NCBI GenBank assembly: GCA_963697675.1
Contig: CAVOOW010000011.1
Location: 21,759-85,758, forward strand
Origin: CAVOOW01 sp963697675
GTDB lineage: Bacteria; Actinomycetota; Actinomycetes; JACCUZ01
Direction of reading: 5' to 3'
Length of the DNA stretch: 64,000 bases
Positions 45,718 through 53,990 of the stretch are shown here, piece after piece. Position 1 is the first letter of the stretch. Each line of letters opens with the position of its first letter. The notes under the pieces were generated by a model. The model was not told the DNA's origin, made no database searches, and was given only the letters and a program-made list of their open reading frames with translations. The position numbers and the translations under genes were made by a program.

Positions 45718-47250
45718 CTACGCGCGGTTCTCGCGGTATGACACGCCGGCAGCGGTTAGCCGAAGCGCATGCGCTGCGAGCCGGTCGGCGAAGTCGGCGT
45801 AGTCGGTGTCCACGGCCGACCAGGCCCGCTCAGCTAGTGCGCAGAGCCGCGGGTAGGCCATGTCGTCGACCCGCTGCGGAGTTGGCAGGAACTCGGTCCA
45901 CAGCTGCCCCTGGGTGCCGAGGATGTTCGCGCCGTCCACGCTGTCGGGGCTCGGGTCGTAGCCGAAGACCTGCTGCAGGGTGGTCAGTCCCGGCTGCGCG
46001 ACCGGTTGTCCGGGCGCGTCGCTCTGGGACCAGTCGAAATAGGTCCGCTCCTGCGGGGACATGATGACCCGGTAGCCGCGAGCGGCGGCGTCGATGCCAT
46101 GGCGCTCGCTGCGCCAGGCCATCACGACGGTGCTCTCGTCGAGATCGTCCGCGACGGCTTCGTCCCAGACGATCGCGGTCCGGCCTCTGCTGCGCAGATG
46201 CGCGCTGATGCGGTTCGTGAACCAGGGCTGGACGGCGCGGACGTCGGGCAGCCCAAGTCGTCGTACCCGCTCGAGAACTGCCCGGCTTGCTTGCCATTCC
46301 GTCGTCGGGCACTCGTCACCGCCGATGTGGACCCACGGCGACGGGAACACGTCGATCAGCTCGTCGATCACGTTCCCGACGAAGTCGAGTGTCGGCTCCT
46401 CGATGTTCAGCACAGTTGGGTGGATGCCCCATTCACGTGCCACAGCGAGCGGCTCGGATCCGTTGCCCAGCTCCGGATAGGCCGCGATGGCCGCCGTGAC
46501 GTGCCCCGGCATGTCGATCTCGGGCACGACCTCGATCCCGCGACGGCCGGCGAAGGCGACGAGGTCACGCAGTTCCTGCTGCGTGTAGAAGCCGCCGTGC
46601 GGAGTGCTGTCGTACTGCGGATCCTGCCGTGGCCCGCGCTGGGACTCGCGGCGCCACGCGCCGACGGCGGTGAGCCGGGGATAGCGCTGCACCTCGAAGC
46701 GCCAACCCTGGTCCTCGGTGAGATGGAGGTGGAAGCGGTTCAGCTTGTGCACGGCGAGCGTCTCGACGTATCGGTAGAGGTAGTCCATCGGCAGGTACCA
46801 GCGGCCCACGTCCAGCAGCGAGCCTCTCCAGGCGAAGCGCGGCGAGTCGCTGATCTCGACGCAGGGGACGCTCCAGGCCAGACCGGGTTGCGGCGCCGTG
46901 CCGAACACCTGCGCGGGCAGCAGCTGCCGCAGCGTCTGGATGCCGTGCCGCAGCCCGAGGGTCGACGGCGCGGAGATGTGTACGCCGTCGTCGGTGGCCG
47001 AGAGCTGATAGCCCTCCTCGCCGAGGCCGTGCTCGCCGGGGGTGACCCGCAACGTGATGCCGCCCGTCCCAGGACCTGTCCGGAGTACGAGGGGCAGACC
47101 GGTCACGTCGAGGTAGTCGCGCAGCAGGTGCGCGCAGTCCGCGGCACCGGGGTCGCAGGCGATCGTCGTCTCCGCGGTCAGCTCGTACGAGCCGCCGGTG
47201 ACGTCCAGCTTCGCGGGAAGCGGCACGATGGCTGGATGCGAGGCGTTCAC
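45718..47250 (-). CDS. GH20 beta-N-acetylhexosaminidase
   Basis: A 510-residue family 20 exo-hexosaminidase releasing terminal GlcNAc or GalNAc from chitin oligosaccharides or glycans by substrate-assisted catalysis. The N-terminal GH20b domain covers residues 1-125. The catalytic barrel follows, with HLHLTEDQGWRFEVQRYP near 175, EVVPEIDMPGHVTAAIAAYP near 245, and the catalytic Asp-Glu pair in VHIGGDECP near 320. No signal peptide is visible, so it probably acts on imported oligosaccharides. GTG 47250 overlaps the upstream GNAT stop (GTGA), so the two are co-translated, an unusual pairing. Confidence 0.93.
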   Translation of the reverse strand: MNASHPAIVPLPAKLDVTGGSYELTAETTIACDPGAADCAHLLRDYLDVTGLPLVLRTGPGTGGITLRVTPGEHGLGEEGYQLSATDDGVHISAPSTLGLRHGIQTLRQLLPAQVFGTAPQPGLAWSVPCVEISDSPRFAWRGSLLDVGRWYLPMDYLYRYVETLAVHKLNRFHLHLTEDQGWRFEVQRYPRLTAVGAWRRESQRGPRQDPQYDSTPHGGFYTQQELRDLVAFAGRRGIEVVPEIDMPGHVTAAIAAYPELGNGSEPLAVAREWGIHPTVLNIEEPTLDFVGNVIDELIDVFPSPWVHIGGDECPTTEWQASRAVLERVRRLGLPDVRAVQPWFTNRISAHLRSRGRTAIVWDEAVADDLDESTVVMAWRSERHGIDAAARGYRVIMSPQERTYFDWSQSDAPGQPVAQPGLTTLQQVFGYDPSPDSVDGANILGTQGQLWTEFLPTPQRVDDMAYPRLCALAERAWSAVDTDYADFADRLAAHALRLTAAGVSYRENRA

Positions 47251-48176
47251 CGGCTGCTCGCGGAACCCTGCGCCGGGTTCTTCTCGAGCACCGCGAACAC
47301 CCGGCCGCAGCGGGCGTCGACCGTCTTCGAGTAGAACGCCATCGGTCCTATCCACGCGATCTGCGCCTGCGCGACTCCCGCAGCAGCCAGGTCGTCGAGG
47401 CACAGCAACAACAGGGCCTCGCCCAGTCCTTGGCCGCGGCTGTCGGGGTCGACGCCCAGCGGACCGAACCAGTCGGACCGGTAGACGCCGTGGCAGGCGA
47501 ATCCGGTGATGCGCTCGTCGCGGCTGGCGACGAAGATCGTGGGGATGTCGCGGTGCAGGGCCAGCCGGGCCTCGCCGCGCCAGACCTCGGTGAACCCGGT
47601 CTGGATGAACTCCTCGAGCCGGGGCCAGTCGGCCGGTGTCGCGCGGCGCACCGACGATGCACTCCCGTGCCCGTCGAGCACCTCGTCGGCCCTGCCTGGC
47701 ACCCAACGGTCCAGCGGCACGTCCATGTTCTGGAGGGTCCTCACGCGGCGATAGCCATGTCGCTCCGCGAAGCAGAGCGCAGCGGTGTAACCCAGGTCCA
47801 CGCCCGGCCAGGCGTAGTACGAGATGTTGCCGCCGACGGCGAGCCGTTCGGAGCCGGCTCGCGTCAGACGGTCTTCCATGGTGGAGAGCAGCGTGCTCGC
47901 AACGCCCCGCTGCCGAACGGCTGGATCGACCGCCAGCGCATCCAGGAAGCCGGTTTGCTCGTGCCGGGAACCGAAAGCGAACGCGACAGGGGAGCCGTCC
48001 ACCTCTGCGACGAGTCGCAGAGACGGGTCGCCGGGTGGGCGGTGGAACAGCAGGTCAACTAGCGCGGCGCGACCGACTGGCTCCAGGTCGAACGACCTGG
48101 CCGCCAGCCGGCGCAGCAAAGGAACATCCCCGATGGTGGCTTCGCGCGTCGAAACCTGCAGCGCGTTCCGACTCAC
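47247..48176 (-). CDS. tandem-domain GNAT acetyltransferase
   Basis: A 309-residue protein with two GNAT domains. The first (residues about 10-150) has an acetyl-CoA loop VDPAVRQRGVASTLL. The second (about 175-300) has GVDPDSRGQGLGEALLLLCL. It likely transfers an acetyl group from acetyl-CoA to an amine; the acceptor is unknown. It is first in a two-gene operon with GH20 hexosaminidase through GTGA overlap, so an amino-sugar acceptor is conceivable but speculative. ATG 48176 is the natural start. Just upstream on the same strand lies a 45-residue small gene. Confidence 0.87.
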   Translation of the reverse strand: MSRNALQVSTREATIGDVPLLRRLAARSFDLEPVGRAALVDLLFHRPPGDPSLRLVAEVDGSPVAFAFGSRHEQTGFLDALAVDPAVRQRGVASTLLSTMEDRLTRAGSERLAVGGNISYYAWPGVDLGYTAALCFAERHGYRRVRTLQNMDVPLDRWVPGRADEVLDGHGSASSVRRATPADWPRLEEFIQTGFTEVWRGEARLALHRDIPTIFVASRDERITGFACHGVYRSDWFGPLGVDPDSRGQGLGEALLLLCLDDLAAAGVAQAQIAWIGPMAFYSKTVDARCGRVFAVLEKNPAQGSASSR

Positions 48177-48188
48177 CGGGCGAGTGTG

Positions 48189-48326
48189 TCAGCTGTGGTG
48201 GTGGGGGCGCTTGGGGCCCATCTGGTGCTCGACCATCAGACGGCTGGCGTTCTGGATGTCGGCCCAGGCCGCGCTGGCGGCGGCGAGGAAGCTGCGGGTC
48301 TTGGGGGTGGTGCTCTGGCGGTTCAC
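48189..48326 (-). CDS. 45-residue basic small protein, unknown
   Basis: A short gene with AAGGA about eight bases before GTG 48326. The product begins VNRQSTTPKTRSFLAAASAA and ends MGPKRPHHHS, with a predicted amphipathic helix in the middle and a His-rich tail. There is no signal peptide or recognised family. It ends 13 bases before the GNAT start on the same strand and so could be the leader of that operon. The ribosome binding site and coding-like composition support it. Function unknown. Confidence 0.5.
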   Translation of the reverse strand: MNRQSTTPKTRSFLAAASAAWADIQNASRLMVEHQMGPKRPHHHS

Positions 48327-48599
48327 GGCTGGTCCTTCGATGTGTTCGACAACGGGCTCTTTCCCGCGGTCACTAACGAGTATCGCACTTTGATGTAAGC
48401 AACAACAAACGCTTACGGGCCGCGATTCCGCGTCCTCGGTGAGTTTCGGTGTGTGTCGTGTCACCTTTGAGGACATCGACCTCAGAGGCGCTGCCCGTCG
48501 GCCGTCTCGACGCGGTTCGACGCGGATCATCACGTCGACCGTGAACAGGCGCTGCCTTTCTCCGCTCGGCCGTCGGCGGGCGGTCCTGATGTAACTCGC

Positions 48600-48863
48600 G
48601 TGCGGTACACCTGGGACGTGCTGGAGCTGCGACCCAACTGCGAGTGCTGCGACGTCGACCTTCCGCCCGACTCGTCCGCGGCCAGGATCTGCACGTACGA
48701 GTGCACGTTCTGCGTTCGCTGCGTCGAGGAGCACTACCTCGGCGTGTGCCCGAACTGTGGTGGCAACCTCGTCCCGCGACCCATCCGGCCCGCCGGTCTG
48801 CTCGACAAGGACCCGGCATCGACGACGCGGGTCCACGCCGCGACACCGTGCCCGCTGTCGTAG
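48600..48863 (+). CDS. DUF1272 domain protein (Cys-rich, zinc-ribbon-like)
   Basis: Up to 87 residues. The DUF1272 signature is complete: LELRPNCECCDVDLPPDS, ICTYECTFCVRCVEEHYLGV, CPNCGGNLVPRPIRPAG. Eight Cys in Cx2C-like pairs suggest two zinc sites. Family proteins normally begin just before LELRPNC, so GTG 48618 may be the true start rather than GTG 48600. Function is not known for the family. It is convergent with the phospholipase C gene (15 bases between stops). Confidence 0.82.
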   Translation: MRYTWDVLELRPNCECCDVDLPPDSSAARICTYECTFCVRCVEEHYLGVCPNCGGNLVPRPIRPAGLLDKDPASTTRVHAATPCPLS

Positions 48864-48878
48864 CCGCCTTCTCGGTCC

Positions 48879-50967
48879 TCAGACCAGGCCGCCCATCCCT
48901 GGGTCGCTGATGCTGGCTTCACCGTTCTCGAGGTGGCCGGCGTAGCGCCGCTCGTACCCCGGATCACCCGCAACGGTGATCGCCAGGTCATACCAGCCGC
49001 GGGTCCGCGCCAGCGACCAGTGTTCCGTCTCGGCCTTCCCTGGGTTGATCGACAACCTCGTCGTCCCCGACAGATAGCCGTTCCGCACCGTCACGGCCGC
49101 CCGTTCCGACCCGCGGTTCTTGATCTGCAGGAGGATCTCGTTGTGACGCTCGTCGTAGGACGCCGCGACCTCGAGACCCGCCCCGTGCCCGCCCTTGAAG
49201 TGCCGGAAGAAGCCGTTGGGGCCGTAGACGGAGAGGTCGTGGCCGGAGGCGTTGTCCCACGCGTCACTCAGGTGCTTGCCCGGCTCGACCGTGTAGGTGC
49301 GGGGCTCGTCGGCGCTGGCCGCCGACCGCACGTGGAAGACGGCAGCGGCCCGACCAGTGTTGCTGAAGTCGATCGTGAACAGCGCTCCGGAGGCGCGTCC
49401 GTCCGCGTGCAGGGTGTAGGGGATCGCCCGTGCAGGGCGCACGCCACGCTCTTGGCGGGGCAACCGCTGGTCGGCTGGTGGGACTGGCACCTGGTCGGGC
49501 TGCCGGACGAGGTCGTCGGGCTTGAAGTCGTCCGTGTCCGGCAGGTCGAGGTGCCGGGTCCTGTTGGGCGTCTTGAAGTCGAAGGCTGACGTCAGGTCGC
49601 CGACGACAGCGCGCCGCCACGGGGTGATGTTGGACTCGACCAGGTCGGGTCGGTGCCGCCCGAACCGCGACTCGAGGAAGCGGATAAGCGAGGTGTGGTC
49701 CAGCAGCTCGGAGTTGACCCAGCCGCCCCTGGTCCACGGCGAGACGACGATCATCGGCACGCGCATCCCGAGGCCGTACGGGCCGGCCGAGAAGCGGGCG
49801 TCGCCGGGGAAGAGCTCGTCGGTCAACGGCACGGTCGACAGCCCCTGCGCCCTCGTCTGCGGCGGCGTCGGGGGCACGAGGTGGTCGAAGAAGCCACCCT
49901 CCTCGTCGTACGTGATGAACAGCGCCATCGTGCTCCACAGGTCCGGGTTCGACGCCAGGATGTCGATGACCTGTGAGACGTACCAGGACCCGAAGTCCGG
50001 CTCCCAGTTCGGGTGCTCGGTGTAGGCCTCGGGCGCAACGATCCACGACACCTTCGGCAACCGCCCACGACGTACGTCGTCGCGGAAGTCACTCAGCAGC
50101 GCCTCGGGGTCGCCGCCCTGCGCCTTGATGGTGGTGCCGGTCTTGGCTTTCTTCGCCAGCGGCGTCCCGGGCGGGGCGTTCTGGTACTGGTGGAAGTAGA
50201 GCAACGAGTTGTCGCCGTAGTTGCCGATGAACGGTTCGTCGCCCGTCCAGCCCCAGAAGCCGGCCGCGTCCAGACCGACGCCGCTGTCCTGGTAGACCTT
50301 CCACGAGATACTTGCGCGCTCGAGCCGCTCCGGGTACGTCGACCAGTCGTAGCCCAACTCGTCATTGGCAAGTACCGGGCCACCGCCTGCACCGTCGTTC
50401 CCGGCCCAGCCGGTCCACATGTGATAGCGGTTGGGGTCGGTCGGCCCGAGCAGCGAGCAGTAGTAGTTGTCGCAGACGGTGAAGGCGTCGGCGAGTGCGT
50501 ACTGATAAGGCAAGGTCCTTGCGGGTGTGGTACGTCATCGTCGTGACGCCCTTGTTGGGCACCCACTGGTCGTGCCGACCGCCGTTCCAGGCGCCGTGCG
50601 TGTCGTTCCAGCCGTGCGGAGGGTCGGGCAGGAAGGTCTGACCGAGGTCTGCGACATCGGGCCGGAACGGCAGGAGCTCGCCAGAGCCGTCGGGCTGGTG
50701 CCAGACGCTCTTGCCCGACGGCAATGTCACGGGGTGCGGGTCGGCGAAGCCCCGCACGCCCCTCAGCGTGCCGAAGTAGTGGTCGAAGGACCTGTTCTCC
50801 TGCATCAGGAAAACGACGTGCTCGACGTCGTTGATGGAACCCGTGCGGTTGTTGGCCGGGATGGCGAGGGCCTTGTCGAGATGCCGGCCGAGATCCAAGG
50901 GCAACGCCGCGGCGGCGGCCGGAGCGCCCATGAGCTTCAGGAATGTACGACGGTCGACCGTGCCCAT
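48879..50967 (-). pseudogene. secreted phospholipase C (acid-phosphatase superfamily), one frameshift
   Basis: A bacterial PLC of the Mycobacterium/Pseudomonas PlcC-PlcH family. The Tat signal begins DRRTFLKLMGAPAAAAALPL. The catalytic N-terminal motif is VVFLMQENRSFDHYFGTLRG near residue 50. The frame breaks near 50515 (YHTRKDLA versus PYQYALADAFTVCDNYYCSL). After that come TGWAGNDGAG, FITYDEEGGFFDHLVPPTPP and MRVPMIVVSPWTRGGWVNSE, then two C-terminal PLC beta domains from about IPYTLHADGRASGALF. One indel restores about 695 residues. It would cleave phosphatidylcholine-type lipids outside the cell, perhaps for phosphate. A 68-bp palindromic repeat sits upstream. Confidence 0.85.
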
Positions 50968-51109
50968 GGCGACGCCCTTCCAGGCAAGCTGCTCGAGATC
51001 TGGCCGCTGGAAGTTATCGGCGCCACGTTGACGCAAGGTGTCCTGTATTCGATCTTTCGGCAACGTCGCGGTAGCCGTTTGTCCGCCCCGGGAGGTCCCG
51101 TCCGTCTTT

Positions 51110-51177
51110 CATGATCGCGATTTCCGTGCACAGATTCTGCATCCGTGCGGAATCTGTGCACGGCGATAGCGATCTTG
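51110..51177. repeat. 68-bp palindromic repeat, copy B (inverted relative to A)
   Basis: Arms CCGTGCACAGATT (51124-51136) and AATCTGTGCACGG (51151-51163) surround a 14-base loop, with outer CATGATCGCGAT and AGCGATCTTG. Its reverse complement matches copy A at 43341-43408 in about 58 of 68 positions, with the arms perfectly conserved. Confidence 0.85.
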
Positions 51178-51223
51178 TTCGACCGTGGAGCCACATCGGC
51201 GGCGTTGGTGTCGGTGGCGCAGT

Positions 51224-51290
51224 CAAGATCGCTGGTTCGGTGAGAAAGTGCAGTGGGCTCGGCTTTCTCACCGCTAGTGCTGATCTTGGT
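51224..51290. repeat. related hairpin element with a different stem
   Basis: Begins CAAGATCGCT like copies A and B. It carries 11-base arms CGGTGAGAAAG (51238-51248) and CTTTCTCACCG (51263-51273) and closes with GATCTTGG. Same ends, different stem: probably another member of one palindromic repeat family. Confidence 0.7.
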
Positions 51291-51377
51291 CGTGGCGGGT
51301 AGGCGGGTGGCGGTCTGCGCGACGAACCGCGATCGGACGGGTACGGAAAGTTGTTGCCTGGTAAGAGCTCGCGGAGT

Positions 51378-52652
51378 TCAGGCGCGGCGTCCCAGGAACT
51401 CGCCGTTGAGCTCACGCTGCAGGTCGACGTCGCCCCACATCGGGTGCTGCGGCGCGGCGTTCGAGCAGACGATCGTGCCCCAGGCGCCGACGTCTGCGGA
51501 CCGGCGCATGGCGTGGCGCGCGATTGCCTGGCCGATCGGGCCTTCCTCGAACGAGGTGTACAGCGGCGTGTAGCCGACCCAGCCTTCCCCGAACACGAGC
51601 GGGACGGACTGCGCAGTGGCCCAGTCCGCGGCCACGTCGATCCACAGATCGAGCAGCTGGTATGTCGAGCGGTGGTGCTCGCCGTAGCGCTCGTACAGCC
51701 ATCTGTCCCAGGCGTCGGGGTCGCACCAGTCGTGGACATAGAGCTCACGCGCCCGCATCACGGTCGCGCCCATCCGCCAACGGTCTTCCGCCGGCGGCTG
51801 CCAGTGCTCGAACGGGGGAGCACCGTCCCGGAGCAGGACTTCGCTCGCGAGGCGCTGGGGGAACGGGCGCGACTCATCGCGCAGCGCGAAGGTCTCGACG
51901 AGCTCGCCGAGTACGCCATAGACGTACGGGTGGAACACCGCCACGTCGACGTTCCGGGGAAGCAGGCGCATCTGGCCCGCCGGCACGCGTGCGTAGTTCG
52001 CGGTCACAGGGACGTCCGGGTGCCGCTGCTTGAACCGGTCGACGCCCTTCTCCAGCCTCGTCTGCAGGCCGGCGAAGATGTCGTCCTCGGCGAGACCGTC
52101 CGTGAGCCGGGTGACCTGCACCTCGTTGTGCAGCTCGACGAACGCGACCGCGCGGTCGAGGCCTTGGTCGCGGAGCAGGTCGACGAGATCGGCCAGCGCG
52201 TCGGCCAGCACGACGGGACGGTCGTCGGGTGCGACATCCATCAGAGCCTGGAACCACGAGGCGTCGGCACCGAAGGAGGGACTCTGCTGATACTCCCAGC
52301 TGGACACGATGACCGTGCAGTCGTGCCGCTTCGCCGCCCGGAACAGCTCGAGCAGCTTCGCGCGCCCGTCGACCTCCGCGACCGCACCGACGTCGTACCA
52401 CCGCGTGCGTTGGCCATACTCGCCGCCGAGCGGATGGAAGGTCAGCCGGCTCGTGTCGTGGCCCGACCGGAACAGCAGGAACGGCATCGCGCAGATGCGC
52501 ACGCAGTTGTAGCCGCGTTCCACCGCCTCGGTGAACGCACGGTCGATGTCGGCGAAGGGCTCGCCCGGTGCGCTGCGGACATACCAGCTGAAGTCCCAGA
52601 GGGTGATCGCGAGCCGGTCCGGCCGGGGCGCGAAACCGTCGGTGTCAGGCAT
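51378..52652 (-). CDS. cellulase-like glycoside hydrolase (sugar-binding cellulase-like family)
   Basis: A 424-residue TIM-barrel glycosidase of the cellulase-like family (clan GH-A relatives). The acid/base Glu is probably in VAFVELHNEVQVTR near residue 172 and the nucleophile Glu in PLVFGEGWVGYTPLY near 370. No signal peptide, so it acts in the cytoplasm. ATG 52652 overlaps the 3' end of the GH36 remnant by eight bases, so both once formed an operon. The substrate is not established for the family; plant-derived oligosaccharides are plausible given the neighbours. Confidence 0.8.
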   Translation of the reverse strand: MPDTDGFAPRPDRLAITLWDFSWYVRSAPGEPFADIDRAFTEAVERGYNCVRICAMPFLLFRSGHDTSRLTFHPLGGEYGQRTRWYDVGAVAEVDGRAKLLELFRAAKRHDCTVIVSSWEYQQSPSFGADASWFQALMDVAPDDRPVVLADALADLVDLLRDQGLDRAVAFVELHNEVQVTRLTDGLAEDDIFAGLQTRLEKGVDRFKQRHPDVPVTANYARVPAGQMRLLPRNVDVAVFHPYVYGVLGELVETFALRDESRPFPQRLASEVLLRDGAPPFEHWQPPAEDRWRMGATVMRARELYVHDWCDPDAWDRWLYERYGEHHRSTYQLLDLWIDVAADWATAQSVPLVFGEGWVGYTPLYTSFEEGPIGQAIARHAMRRSADVGAWGTIVCSNAAPQHPMWGDVDLQRELNGEFLGRRA

Positions 52653-53133
52653 GTGAGTTCTCCTCGGTGGGCACGGGATCGAGCACGACTACGTCGGCGT
52701 CGGAGGCGACGGTCCAGGGCACGGCCAGTCCGTCCGTGGCGAGCGTGCTGCCGCGGACGACCGAGCCGTCCGCCAGGCGGTACGAGACGTCCGGTCGGGC
52801 TGCAGGCACCCGCACGAGACTCGGTCGGTCGTCGGGCTCCAGCCGCCCGTCCCAGATCAGCACGACGATGCGTCCGCTGTCGCCGGCGAACTGCACCGTG
52901 TGCAGCTCCGTCCGGGGGTCACCTGTGCGCCGGACGGTGCCCTCGTGGACGACCGTCCGTACCTCCTTGTAGAGCCTCACGAGGTCGGTCGCCTCCTTGC
53001 ACTGCTCCGGCGTCCACGCCAGCAGGTCCGCGCCGATCCCCAGCACTCCGGCCATGGCTACGACGAACCGGTACCCGAGCGAGGTCGGCCCGGTGTCGAC
53101 GCGGTCCGGCTCGTCGGTCACCCACGAGCTCAT
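52645..53133 (-). pseudogene. GH36 alpha-galactosidase, C-terminal remnant
   Basis: Only the last quarter of a GH36-type alpha-galactosidase is present. It starts with the end of the barrel (MSSWVTDEPDRVDT, GYRFVVAMAGVLGIGADLLA), then LVRLYKEVRTVVHEGTVRRT and the C-terminal beta domain. The catalytic Asp residues lie in the missing N-terminal part. There is no ribosome binding site or signal at 53133, so it is unlikely to be functional. It abuts a GH27-like gene that has lost its own catalytic domain, both facing away from the same 110-base gap. Confidence 0.75.
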
Positions 53134-53242
53134 GACGTTCGCAGGTGATCACGGAGGAACGCTGCGGTGACGCTGCCTCGCGGAGACAAACGTCTTTAGT
53201 CCATCTCGATCCATCGACCTCACCTATCCCCAAGGACGATCA

Positions 53243-53893
53243 ATGAAGAAACTCACGAGTGTCTTTGGCACCGCTGTGCTCCTGCTCGCCACGTTGGCCG
53301 GCACGGGCACCGCCGCTTCTGCAGCAGCCGGCTCCGCGGGCACCGCGAAGCCGCAGTTGCTGAGCCCCACCCCGTACATGGGGTGGAACACCTACTTCGG
53401 GCTCGGCGGCGACTTCGACGAGAACACCCTGACCACCGCCCCCGCACCGCCGGAGGCGCCGACCGTGCTCTCGCACCACCCGTGGTTCATCGCCACCAGT
53501 GGATGGATGACTCCTGCCGTCGACGAAAGCGTCGGTGGCGGCTCACCGATCAGCATCAAGGGCGTCGCCTATGACACTGGCGTCGGCGTGGCCTCGCCTT
53601 CGGAGCTGGGCTACTACCTGGGCGGCCGGTGCAGCACGCTCACGGGGACGGTCGGGCTGGACGACGCCGTGCGCAACGTCGGACCCGAAGGAGCGACCGC
53701 CGGGTTCACGGTCGTCGGTGACGGTGCCGTGCTGTTCTCCAGCGGGGTGCTCACTCGTGACGACGTCGCGGACCTCGACGTCGACGTCAGCGGCGTCCGG
53801 GTGCTCTACCTGCTGGTCGACGACGGTGGGGACGGTGGCTACAACGACCGTGCCGACTGGGCGCAGCTGGAAGCCGACTGCGCCCCGGCGTAG
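53243..53893 (+). CDS. secreted GH27-derived protein lacking catalytic domain, with NPCBM-type module
   Basis: 216 residues. The signal peptide is residues 1 to about 28 (FGTAVLLLATLAGTGTAASA). Then come the first 20 residues of a GH27 alpha-galactosidase barrel (TPYMGWNTYFGLGGDFDE) and, without the remaining catalytic domain, a complete NPCBM/NEW2-like galactose-binding module (YDTGVGVASPSELGYYLGGR to NDRADWAQLEADC). The frame is open, so it could still make a secreted sugar-binding protein, but the join looks like an internal deletion of roughly 350 codons. AAGGACG precedes ATG 53243. The neighbours on both sides also show large deletions. Confidence 0.75.
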   Translation: MKKLTSVFGTAVLLLATLAGTGTAASAAAGSAGTAKPQLLSPTPYMGWNTYFGLGGDFDENTLTTAPAPPEAPTVLSHHPWFIATSGWMTPAVDESVGGGSPISIKGVAYDTGVGVASPSELGYYLGGRCSTLTGTVGLDDAVRNVGPEGATAGFTVVGDGAVLFSSGVLTRDDVADLDVDVSGVRVLYLLVDDGGDGGYNDRADWAQLEADCAPA

Positions 53894-53990
53894 CTGTCAT
53901 GGGACCCGACAGCCCGCCTGCGGAGTGCGTGAGTCAGCGAGCCAGGGACCTATGCTCGGGGCACCCCAGCCTCCCAGGAGGTGGTCTGGC

